This document shows, piece after piece, positions 40,854 to 49,420 of a DNA stretch of 64,000 nucleotides. Position 1 is the first letter of the stretch, and every line of letters starts with the position of its first letter. Location: NCBI RefSeq assembly GCF_002979555.1, contig NZ_PCOZ01000010.1, positions 1 to 64,000 of the forward strand, written 5' to 3'. Source of the stretch: Pseudomonas sp. MYb60 (GTDB taxonomy: Bacteria > Pseudomonadota > Gammaproteobacteria > Pseudomonadales > Pseudomonadaceae). The notes under the pieces were generated by a model. The model saw nothing but the letters and a program-made list of their open reading frames with translations. It did no database searches and was not told the DNA's origin. A program made the position numbers and the translations under genes.

Positions 40854-41534
40854 TTACCTCTTGCGCAATACATACACTCGCCACATGGCGTAGAGCGGTA
40901 TGAAGTCCAGAGACTCCTGGACTCGGAAACCAGCCTCTTCGAATTCTGCTTCAACAGTAGCGGCCGGTAACACAAACCGATTTTGGTAACCGTCCTGCTC
41001 ACTTTTATTACGACGCTTCCCTTCGAGACGCTTGCGCTTCCAGGCTTTGAAATTGCCATCCACCCACAGCGACAGAATCACACTGTCGCGCGTAACACGC
41101 TGAAACTCCCGCAATATCGACAAGCGGTGCGCGGGGTCACCAATGTGGTGCAACAAGCGCATGCAGAAAATGCTGTCCACCGAGTTATCCGGCAGATCGA
41201 TGTCAAAGGCGGATGTCTGCAAAGGCCGTACCCGTTTCACCACATCGGCGGGCTGGGCCAGGGTTGCGACCTTCAACATCGAGGCCGAATTATCGGCACC
41301 GATGATCACACGGTTGGGTTTTTCGGCCAGCAATGGCCAGAAACGCCCGGCACCGCACGGCAGGTCCAGCACCAGGCCGGGCTCGCCCGCCATCGCCAGC
41401 GCACCGCGCGCCAACTGCTCGTCGCGCTTGTGAGACAGCCGACGGGCGAGTTTGTCCTGATGCTTGAGCAAATATTCGTGGGCGTGCTGATCGTCGTACT
41501 TTTCGGAAAATTCGAGCTTGATCGGGGTAGACAT
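40854..41534 (-). CDS. SAM-dependent methyltransferase (orf222-type, ColR regulon)
   Basis: A 226-residue class I methyltransferase. The SAM motif I is LVLDLPCGAGRFWPLL, followed by VIIGADNSASMLKVA, the acidic-loop SAFDIDLPDNSVDSIFCMRL and LHHIG. The substrate is unknown. Start ATG 41534 has GGAG 8 bases upstream; a TTG one codon earlier is possible. It lies downstream of colS on the same strand with a 186-base gap that contains a TTTTTCAC motif. The homologous gene (orf222) next to inaA in P. putida is a ColR target, so this protein probably serves envelope maintenance. Confidence 0.88.
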   Translation of the reverse strand: MSTPIKLEFSEKYDDQHAHEYLLKHQDKLARRLSHKRDEQLARGALAMAGEPGLVLDLPCGAGRFWPLLAEKPNRVIIGADNSASMLKVATLAQPADVVKRVRPLQTSAFDIDLPDNSVDSIFCMRLLHHIGDPAHRLSILREFQRVTRDSVILSLWVDGNFKAWKRKRLEGKRRNKSEQDGYQNRFVLPAATVEAEFEEAGFRVQESLDFIPLYAMWRVYVLRKR

Positions 41535-41601
41535 CAACGGATCTCCAGTTGCTGATGCCTACACCTTATTCAGCGTCCTGTGATCAACAGGTCAACTGGT
41601 T

Positions 41602-41616
41602 GTGAAAAACTCGTCC
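41602..41616 (-). promoter_or_regulatory. candidate ColR site upstream of the methyltransferase gene
   Basis: Read on the minus strand the sequence ends in ACGAGTTTTTCAC. The TTTTCAC core fits the ColR recognition element, but its upstream half deviates. It lies 68 bases upstream of the methyltransferase start, in the same direction. A very similar string occurs upstream of colR at 43789-43801. Confidence 0.5.
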
Positions 41617-41720
41617 TGTCCAATTCCATACATTTCAAGACTTTACAGACACAACCAGTAGCATGGGGCCATCTTCGCCGAAAGACGGGGATGTCTGGCA
41701 GGATAACGGCAAGATCCAGG

Positions 41721-42995
41721 TCAGGCCTGGCTCAATTCGACATGAAAACGGCAGCCGTGGGGCTCCATGGTACTGAGGCTGACACTCCAACCCTGGTTTT
41801 CACAGATCCGCTGCACCAGCGACAAACCCAGCCCAAGACCGTCACCGCGCTTCTCACTGCCGCGCACAAAGGGCTCGAACATGGCTTCGCGCTTGTCTTC
41901 AGGAATACCCACGCCGCTGTCTTCCACGACGAAACCGCTGGGTTCCAGGGTCAACCGGATGAAGCCCTGTTCGGTGTAGTGAAGGGCGTTGCGCAGCAGG
42001 TTGCCCATCACCGCGTGCAGGAAGATGCTGTTGTAGCGCAGGTCCAACGGGCTGCCCGGCTGGTAAAGCAGCTCCAGGCCTTTGAGTTCGATCGGCGCGC
42101 GCCAGATACCGAGCAGATCGTCAGCCGCTTGGGTGAGCGTCACCTGCGGCGACATGGTGCCATCGTCGTGTTCGGCACGCGCCAGCATCAGGAAGGTCTG
42201 CACCAGTTCGCGCATCTCCTCACAGGCGCGGGCAATGCGCTGCACCTGATTGCGTCCGCGCTGGTCGATGGCTGGGTTTTCCAGCAGCAGTTCACAGGAA
42301 CTGGCCAGCACCATCAACGGCGTGCGCAATTCGTGGCTGACATCACTGGTAAACAGTTGCTCGCGCAACAAGGCCTGGCGCAGACGCCCCAGGGTGGCAT
42401 CGAAGGCAACCGCCAACTCGCCCACTTCATCCGCGGCGTAGTCCGGCGCCAGGGGCGGTGCCAGGCCCAGCAACTGGTCACGGTGCCGAACTTGACGGGC
42501 CAGGCGCACCACGGGTGCCATTACCTTGCGGGCCAATACCCAACCCAGAAACACCGCCAACGCCAGGCTGAGCACGAACCCCACCAGCACCACGGCGAAC
42601 AGCACACGCTCGCGCTCTTCGAAATCGCTTTGGTCTTGCAGCAGGACATAGCGCCGGCCGTCGATGACCTCGACCATGGCGTGGTACGACAGCGCCTCGC
42701 GGAACACCTCGTGAAAGCCCGGTTCAAGATGACGCAGGTCCTTGGGCAGCTCGAAATCCCCGGGCCCGCCGCTGAAATAGAACAACTGGTCAGGCTCCGG
42801 ACGGTGTCGCCAGTCCTCGACACTGTCCATCAACAGCAGGCGTTGCAGGTCGCCGCCCAGGCCCGCCGAAATCAACTTCTCCTCCACCAGGTGCACAGTC
42901 GCGACAATGCCCATCGCGAAGGCCCCCGCGACCAGCGCACTCATCAACGCAAAGGCGATGATGATCCGCTGGGCAAGGCTTTGCTTAAACTCCAT
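41721..42995 (-). CDS. colS: ColS sensor histidine kinase
   Basis: A 424-residue membrane kinase. Helix 1 (about 10-32), periplasmic domain (33-133), helix 2 (about 134-156), HAMP, phospho-acceptor box FTSDVSHELRTPLMVLASS, N box AVMGNLLRNALHYTEQ, G boxes DSGVGIPEDKREAMFEPFV and GDGLGLGLSLV. The periplasmic residues His35, Glu38, Glu96, His105, Glu126 and Glu129 (ExxE at EERE) are all present at the positions described for the Fe3+/Zn2+-sensing site of P. putida ColS. Start at 42995 overlaps colR by 11 bases; this start gives that residue numbering, supporting it. Confidence 0.95.
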   Translation of the reverse strand: MEFKQSLAQRIIIAFALMSALVAGAFAMGIVATVHLVEEKLISAGLGGDLQRLLLMDSVEDWRHRPEPDQLFYFSGGPGDFELPKDLRHLEPGFHEVFREALSYHAMVEVIDGRRYVLLQDQSDFEERERVLFAVVLVGFVLSLALAVFLGWVLARKVMAPVVRLARQVRHRDQLLGLAPPLAPDYAADEVGELAVAFDATLGRLRQALLREQLFTSDVSHELRTPLMVLASSCELLLENPAIDQRGRNQVQRIARACEEMRELVQTFLMLARAEHDDGTMSPQVTLTQAADDLLGIWRAPIELKGLELLYQPGSPLDLRYNSIFLHAVMGNLLRNALHYTEQGFIRLTLEPSGFVVEDSGVGIPEDKREAMFEPFVRGSEKRGDGLGLGLSLVQRICENQGWSVSLSTMEPHGCRFHVELSQA

Positions 42996-43668
42996 CTCGA
43001 CCCTCGGCCAGACGATAACCCACGCCATGCACCGTTTGCAGCAGCGGCTTGGCGAATGGTTTGTCGATCACCTGGCGCAGTTGGTGAACGTGGCTGCGCA
43101 GGCTGTCGCTGTCCGGGCAGTCGTCGCCCCACAGGGCTTCTTCGAGAATTTCGCGACGCAGTACGTGGGGGCTTTTTTGCATCAACACGGCCAGCAGCTT
43201 GAGGCCGACCGGGTTGAGCTTGAGCAGGCGCCCTTCACGGGTGACTTCGAGGGTGTCGAGGTCGTAGCTCAAGTCGGCGACTTGCAGGGTGCGGCGACCA
43301 CCGCCCTGCGCCCGGCGCAACACGGCTTCGATACGGGCGGCCAGTTCCGACAGCGCGAACGGCTTGAGCAGGTAGTCATCAGCGCCGGACTTGAAGCCTT
43401 GCAGCCGGTCATCCAGTTGATCGCGGGCGGTGAGCATGATCACCGGCGTGTCGCGGCGAGCATCCTCACGCAGGCGTTTGCACAGGGTGTAGCCATCTAT
43501 GCCCGGAAGCATGATGTCGAGCACGATCAAGTCGTAATGCTCGGTGGCCGCTAGGTGCAAACCCGACAAGCCGTCCTGCGCACAATCCACGGTATAGCCC
43601 TTGAGCCCCAGGTAATCGGCCAGGTTGGCCAGAATATCGCGGTTGTCTTCAACCAATAAAATTCGCAT
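42985..43668 (-). CDS. colR: ColR response regulator (OmpR family)
   Basis: A 227-residue OmpR-type regulator, the expected ColR length. The receiver has phospho-acceptor Asp51 (DLIVLDIMLPGIDG), MLTARDQ and the conserved Lys in LLKPFALSEL. The winged-helix DNA-binding domain includes LRREILEEALWGDD and SDSLRSHVHQLRQVIDKPF. Start ATG 43668 (MRILLVEDNR); the open frame extends upstream to 43689 without family similarity. It acts with ColS to adjust membrane genes under phenol and metal stress. Upstream, an inverted repeat and an ACGAG-N-TTTTCAC motif lie about 100-135 bases from the start. Confidence 0.95.
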   Translation of the reverse strand: MRILLVEDNRDILANLADYLGLKGYTVDCAQDGLSGLHLAATEHYDLIVLDIMLPGIDGYTLCKRLREDARRDTPVIMLTARDQLDDRLQGFKSGADDYLLKPFALSELAARIEAVLRRAQGGGRRTLQVADLSYDLDTLEVTREGRLLKLNPVGLKLLAVLMQKSPHVLRREILEEALWGDDCPDSDSLRSHVHQLRQVIDKPFAKPLLQTVHGVGYRLAEGRDGV

Positions 43669-43767
43669 GGGCGGTGTCTCCGTACGCAATAACGGCCGTG
43701 TTGGCTCGCGCAGCTTAAGGCCAAGTGTGGCTCAGGGATAGAGCTGACAGGGGTGTCGATACAGGTT

Positions 43768-43789
43768 TTCAACCGATATTTCGGTTGAA
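43768..43789. promoter_or_regulatory. inverted repeat upstream of colR
   Basis: TTCAACCGA-TATT-TCGGTTGAA, a 9-base perfect inverted repeat. It is immediately followed by ACGAGATTTTCAC (43789-43801), which shares its last 7 bases with the ColR core. It starts 100 bases upstream of colR. Confidence 0.5.
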
Positions 43790-43893
43790 CGAGATTTTCA
43801 CTATGAGTTCACGGATTGGTGACGGGGTTGGGGGGATAATTGACGGTTGGTAGATGCAGCGCCAGTGCGATATAGGCATTTGTTGCGCTCGAC

Positions 43894-43921
43894 TTGTGGC
43901 GAGGGAGCTTGCTCCCGTGGC
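43894..43921. repeat. REP-like hairpin
   Basis: Core GGGAGCTTGCTCCC flanked by GTGGCGA and GTGGCGG; variant arm of the REP family. Confidence 0.6.
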
Positions 43922-43954
43922 GGCCTGACAGGTCCCAAGTTTGATGGGTTGAAA

Positions 43955-44150
43955 CCAATCAATATTACAGCGGGTCACTTTCGGAAGAGCGCCAAAAGTA
44001 ACCAAAAACGCTTCGCCCCACCACTCGGTGCCTCGCCTAGGCTCGGCATGCCCTCTCTCCGGCCAGCGTGGTTAACGGGGCACCTTAGATCAAGATCGAA
44101 AGCCAAATCAAAAGCCAGAGCCAGAGCTTGGTGGTTGTTGGGGGGCAGTC
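43955..44150. repeat. dispersed intergenic repeat, GCGCCAAAAGTAACC type
   Basis: The segment includes TCACTTTCGGAAGAGCG, CCAAAAGTAACCAAAAACGC, then CACTCGGTGCCTCGCC, and a tail of short AAAGCC/AGAGCC direct repeats (44098-44132). I recognise this type of intergenic repeat from many fluorescent Pseudomonas genomes. It is often misannotated as a short gene. Confidence 0.55.
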
Positions 44151-44172
44151 GCGTTCGAGATCATCACCCAAT

Positions 44173-44210
44173 AAAAAGCCCCGCCTGCATCACTGCAGGC
44201 GGGGCTTTTT
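44173..44210 (-). terminator. rho-independent terminator of groESL
   Basis: A perfect 17-base-pair stem, AAAAAGCCCCGCCTGCA / TGCAGGCGGGGCTTTTT, around TCAC. It lies 22 bases beyond the groEL stop; the T-run applies on either strand. Confidence 0.95.
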
Positions 44211-44231
44211 CAGAGCGCGGGTAAGGCTGGC

Positions 44232-45878
<1,647 letters not shown>

Positions 45879-45928
45879 GATCGATAATCCTTAAATACTT
45901 TGGAGTAACGGGAAAATGAGCGGGGAAA

Positions 45929-46225
45929 TTACGCTTCCAGTACGGCGAGAATCTCATTCTCAGCCATGACCAGCAGGTCTTCGCCGTCGATTTTCACAGT
46001 GTTGCTGCCGGAGTAAGGGCCGAATACAACCTTGTCACCGACTTTAACGGCCAGAGCACGCACTTCACCGTTTTCCAGGGTTTTGCCTGGGCCAGCAGCG
46101 ACGATCACACCGTGGTTGGCTTTCTCGGCAGCCGAACCTGGCAGAACGATCCCGCCGGCGGTTTTCTTTTCTTCTTCGCTGCGACGGATTACGACGCGGT
46201 CGTGCAGAGGACGAAGCTTGCTCAT
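45929..46225 (-). CDS. groES: co-chaperonin GroES
   Basis: A 98-residue GroES: KLRPLHDRVVIRRSEEEKKT at the N-terminus, mobile loop TAGGIVLPGSAAEK, and KVGDKVVFGPYSGSNTVKID near the C-terminus. It caps the GroEL ring. Preceded by AGGAGA 6-8 bases before the start and by a candidate heat-shock promoter. Confidence 0.97.
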   Translation of the reverse strand: MSKLRPLHDRVVIRRSEEEKKTAGGIVLPGSAAEKANHGVIVAAGPGKTLENGEVRALAVKVGDKVVFGPYSGSNTVKIDGEDLLVMAENEILAVLEA

Positions 46226-46366
46226 TGTCGATCTCTCCTAATTGTGTTTGTCATCGGCCGGTGTCAGTACCGGCGGGTTGTATTCCGGCTGTGCCGGTCG
46301 CGCCTGCCCAGGCAGAACGCTGAAGTCTGTCCGGTGTCGCCACCAGAAACCTTGCGGTGACCGTTA

Positions 46367-46393
46367 CATAAGGGCGCATAAGCTTATTACAAG
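46367..46393 (-). promoter_or_regulatory. candidate sigma-32 promoter of groESL
   Basis: On the minus strand CCTTGTAA and CCCTTATG are separated by 12 bases, resembling the CTTGAA / CCCCATNT heat-shock consensus. It would give a leader of roughly 130 bases. No CIRCE repeat is seen. Confidence 0.42.
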
Positions 46394-46431
46394 GGGGCTC
46401 GTCGGAAATTTTTTGCAGTGACCGACGGGTA

Positions 46432-46460
46432 AAAGCAACACGGCACCCGAAGGTGCCGTG
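46432..46460 (-). terminator. rho-independent terminator of fxsA
   Basis: On the minus strand CACGGCACC-TTCG-GGTGCCGTG is followed by TTGCTTTT. The UUCG tetraloop is a typical stable terminator loop. It lies 12 bases beyond the fxsA stop and also insulates groES. Confidence 0.88.
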
Positions 46461-46472
46461 CCAATGAAGCGC

Positions 46473-46949
46473 TTACTTGCTGTCGCGGTGTTCGAACTCG
46501 CCTTCGATCACATCGCCTTCACGATCCAGCGCCTGGCGCGGAGCCGGGCCGCCGCGGGGTTGCAGGTCGTCGGCGAATGCACGCTGGCGAATCGCAGCCT
46601 CTTCGGCACGCTGGCGCATCTTGCCCGCCAGCAATTTGCGGGTGAACGGCAGCAGCAGGATCAGGCCGACCACATCGCTGACGAAACCCGGCAGGATCAA
46701 CAAGCCGCCCGCCAGGGCCATCATCAAGCCTTCAAGCATGGTCTGGGCGGGCAGTTCGCCACGGTTCAGGCTTTCACGGGCACGCAGCGCCGTGGCCAGG
46801 CCGGCGACGCGCAGCACCAGGACGCCGAGCATCGAGCCGAGAATGATCAGCAACAGGGCCGGGAAAAACCCGATCGCACCGCTGACTTGAACGAATACGA
46901 ACAGCTCCAGCACCGGAAACAGCAAAAAGAGCAATAAAAAAGGGCGCAT
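46473..46949 (-). CDS. fxsA: FxsA family inner-membrane protein
   Basis: A 158-residue membrane protein. Hydrophobic segments lie at about 4-20 (FLLLFLLFPVLELFVFV), 26-45 and 72-98 (LMMALAGGLLILPGFVSDVVG, a family hallmark). The cytoplasmic tail is Arg/Glu-rich. FxsA in E. coli affects F-plasmid exclusion of phage T7; its normal role is unknown. ATG 46949 (MRPFLLLFLLF) begins the first membrane helix. The fxsA-groES-groEL order is typical of gamma-proteobacteria. Confidence 0.92.
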   Translation of the reverse strand: MRPFLLLFLLFPVLELFVFVQVSGAIGFFPALLLIILGSMLGVLVLRVAGLATALRARESLNRGELPAQTMLEGLMMALAGGLLILPGFVSDVVGLILLLPFTRKLLAGKMRQRAEEAAIRQRAFADDLQPRGGPAPRQALDREGDVIEGEFEHRDSK

Positions 46950-47015
46950 CAAATGGTTCCTCAACGCAAGAATGCCTTGCCAGTCCACCTTAGATGACGT
47001 CGCCATTGTGTGAAT

Positions 47016-47747
47016 TCAAGCATTGACCGCTGTTTTTTTCGGCCAGACTTCGGCATGGGCCAATGAAACCAGGGCTTCGCGTACTTGTGTCGGCGTATTG
47101 CAAGGCTCGGCAAAGGGCAACCAGTGCAATGATTGGCCGATCCGCAGGTGCATGCCTTCACTGTCGATGCCGACCAGTTGCGCAGGCTCGACGCTGGGCA
47201 AGCCGGCCAGTGCGACGTAATGGGCGATGGCCTTGGCGTGGTCGCTGTTCATGTGTTCGACCATGCTCAGTTCGGCCTTGCCGGCAAAGGGATTGACGAG
47301 GGTCAACTGGTCGACCCAGTGGATCGCACCGAACCCGCCGATATAACGATGGCGTACCGGCGTGAGGACCCAGAAGTCGAAGTCGTGGGCCTTGTGATAA
47401 TTGGCTGAATCGGGGAAATAGCGGTAATAACGCTCAGCGGCAGCTTCAATCGCGGCGCCGTCAGCGAGTTTTTCGGCTTCGGCCAGGTAGGTCAGGCGGC
47501 CGACAGCCTGTACGTCATCCGCTTCACGCTCACCCACCAGCAGCGAACACTTGGGATCTTTCTGCAAATTATGGGTGTGCTGGGCAATGCGACTGATAAG
47601 GATCAGCGGGCGGCCCTGCTCGTCCAGGCAGTAGGGCACCACCGAACCGAATGGAAAGCCGGGCATGGCCTTGGACTGTGTGGAGAGAGCTCCACGGTAT
47701 TCCTTGAGCAATAGCTCGCGGGCGTTCTTGGCAACCTGTGCGCTCAC
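47016..47747 (-). CDS. HugZ-like heme-utilisation / split-barrel protein
   Basis: A 243-residue protein. The N-terminal pyridoxamine phosphate oxidase-like split barrel (GFPFGSVVPYCLDEQGRPLI, LISRIAQHTHNLQKDPKCSLLV) is followed by a DUF2470-type C-terminal domain (ELSMVEHMNSDHAKAIAHYV). That two-domain plan is found in HugZ-type heme-degrading proteins and in uncharacterised Pseudomonas relatives. Heme binding through the C-terminal His is possible but not shown. It lies 67 bases upstream of fxsA on the same strand, the gene order also seen near groESL in P. aeruginosa (PA4388). Confidence 0.82.
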   Translation of the reverse strand: MSAQVAKNARELLLKEYRGALSTQSKAMPGFPFGSVVPYCLDEQGRPLILISRIAQHTHNLQKDPKCSLLVGEREADDVQAVGRLTYLAEAEKLADGAAIEAAAERYYRYFPDSANYHKAHDFDFWVLTPVRHRYIGGFGAIHWVDQLTLVNPFAGKAELSMVEHMNSDHAKAIAHYVALAGLPSVEPAQLVGIDSEGMHLRIGQSLHWLPFAEPCNTPTQVREALVSLAHAEVWPKKTAVNA

Positions 47748-47852
47748 GTATGACTCCTCGGGTATTCAGCCGCCCATGGTTTATGGGAATGGATCTCAAC
47801 GCAAGGTAATCAATATCGGCACAGGTTGCCAGGCAGCGTTTGTACGAACCCG

Positions 47853-48860
47853 TTACCAGGCCACGCCGAAGCCGGCGGTGTAGCGCGTCTTGCTCAGGTT
47901 GCTGTCTTCATCGCCACTGATGATGTCGCGCTCGGCCTTGAGGTTGAGGGACGCCCATTCAGTGACTTTGTAGCGCAGGCCCACTTCCGCATCCAGGGAG
48001 TAATCCACCGGCCCGTCGATTGGCCGGCCCAGTTCACCGTTGGTGAAGAACTCCACGGTCTTGCCCACCAGGTAGCGGTTGTAGTTCCACTTCATGGCCA
48101 CAGAGTAGAAGTTGTCCTTGCCGCCCTCGGCGTATTCGTAGTCGGTGCGGTTGACCAGCGAGCCCAGGGAGAACGCGCCCAATTCATCGTCCCAGAACTG
48201 GTAGCCCGGGCCGGTACCGACGGTGCGTTGGCGGGCCAGGTCTTCAACCTTGTCGCGCTTGTAGGTCAAGCGACCCTGCCAGAACCAGTGCTCGGTGAGG
48301 AAGCGGTCCAGGTCATATTCCAGCGCCCAGTTGTCGGTGGTAGTGACGTCGTCCTGGACCTCGCGGTTGTACTCGCCCTGCCCGGTGTGACGCCATTTGC
48401 CATGGCGTGCGGTGGTCTTGAAATCGACGTCGTAGTCGTTGGTGTCGTTCTCGGCCTGCTTGTAATCCAGCGCCAGGTCGACATTACCTTTCCACACCAG
48501 GTCCTCGATCACAGGCTTGGGCTTGATGATCTGCTGGATGCTCGCCAATTCCACGGTCTTGGGTGCCTCGCCGTTGGCCAGCACCACTTTGCCGTCCTCC
48601 GCCGCCTTCAGGGACTTGGCCTTCTCGCCGGTGTAGGCATCCTGCTTGACCAACAATTCCTGGTCGCTTTCCAGGGTTTTGACCTGCTTCCAGTCCACCG
48701 GGATCGCACCGCCGTAATCGGTCTGGATCAGCAACTTGCCACCGTCGAAGACCTTGATCTTGCCAGTCAGGCGGTCACCGTTCTTCAACCAGACGGTATC
48801 GGCCAGCAAGGGCGTTGAGGCGCTGAAAACAGCGAGGCACAGCAGGGTTCTGGACAACAT
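47853..48860 (-). CDS. DUF481 domain outer-membrane protein (YdiY-like)
   Basis: A 335-residue exported protein. Signal peptide MLSRTLLCLAVFSASTPLLA, a short N-terminal beta domain (DTVWLKNGDRLTGKIKVFDG), then the DUF481 region of amphipathic strands (VWKGNVDLALDYKQAENDTN, YNRYLVGKTVEFFTNGELGR) ending SKTRYTAGFGVAW, with a C-terminal aromatic residue as in outer-membrane barrels. It resembles E. coli YdiY, an acid-inducible protein. Function unknown. The gap to 49014 must hold its promoter and that of the divergent ATL gene. Confidence 0.87.
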   Translation of the reverse strand: MLSRTLLCLAVFSASTPLLADTVWLKNGDRLTGKIKVFDGGKLLIQTDYGGAIPVDWKQVKTLESDQELLVKQDAYTGEKAKSLKAAEDGKVVLANGEAPKTVELASIQQIIKPKPVIEDLVWKGNVDLALDYKQAENDTNDYDVDFKTTARHGKWRHTGQGEYNREVQDDVTTTDNWALEYDLDRFLTEHWFWQGRLTYKRDKVEDLARQRTVGTGPGYQFWDDELGAFSLGSLVNRTDYEYAEGGKDNFYSVAMKWNYNRYLVGKTVEFFTNGELGRPIDGPVDYSLDAEVGLRYKVTEWASLNLKAERDIISGDEDSNLSKTRYTAGFGVAW

Positions 48861-49014
48861 AAGCGGATTCAGGGCTCGGGTTTGGCGAAAAAAAGGGCAT
48901 TATCGTGTTGGACAACGTCTTAGCAAGGACTGACTCAGGGATTGGGGTTGAGTTCCCCGTCGCCGTTCATGTTTACAGACGTTTCTTACAAAAATACCGA
49001 CGTTCTCAACGGAT

Positions 49015-49377
49015 ATGCCCACAGTGAATCAACCTCCGGACACGCCGCAAAGCCCAGCCGAAATGCGCCGCACAGCGCTGTACCTGACCCTCGCGCAAAT
49101 TCCCGCAGGCTGCGTGGTCAGCTACGGCGAGCTGGCACGGCTGGCCGGCCTGGGGCGTGCGGCGCGCTGGGTGGGCCGCACGCTGAGCCAACTGCCGGAG
49201 GGCAGCAAATTGCCCTGGCACCGCGTGCTGGGTGCCGGTGGTCGGATAAGTCTGCCCGCGGGCTCGGCCTCGGGCGATGAGCAACGGGCACGCCTGCGGG
49301 AAGAAGGCGTCACTGTCCGCAACAATCGCGTGGATATTCAGCGCCATGGCTGGCGCCCGGTAGAGCACAGCGGTTAG
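49015..49377 (+). CDS. alkyltransferase-like protein (ATL, MGMT family)
   Basis: A 120-residue DNA-repair-type protein of the O6-alkylguanine-DNA methyltransferase fold. The motif where MGMT has the reactive Cys (PCHR) reads PWHR here (Trp68), so it cannot accept an alkyl group and belongs to the ATL class. Such proteins bind and flag O6-alkylguanine for nucleotide excision repair. DNA-recognition helix SYGELARLAGLGRAARWVGR, and ISLPAGSASGDEQRARLREE further on. The start at 49015 is preferred; another ATG at 49063 is too late. AmpG follows 43 bases downstream. Confidence 0.92.
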   Translation: MPTVNQPPDTPQSPAEMRRTALYLTLAQIPAGCVVSYGELARLAGLGRAARWVGRTLSQLPEGSKLPWHRVLGAGGRISLPAGSASGDEQRARLREEGVTVRNNRVDIQRHGWRPVEHSG

Positions 49378-49420
49378 AGTGCGCGCTTTGTTTCCGCAAA
49401 TCTGAGGCAGACTCCAGCCC

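Larger units (their letters stand above)
43802..44172. other. gene-free stretch upstream of colR and downstream of groEL
   Basis: No convincing gene. It holds a REP-like hairpin (43894-43921), a dispersed repeat (43955-44150) and then the groEL terminator. A 125-residue open frame across 43847-44224 is a reading of these repeats and ends in terminator bases, so it is not annotated. Confidence 0.6.

Noticed and set aside
43847..44224. 125-residue open frame between colR and groEL
   Set aside because: It reads through a REP hairpin, a dispersed intergenic repeat and the groEL terminator; its translation is of the kind produced by that repeat in many genomes.
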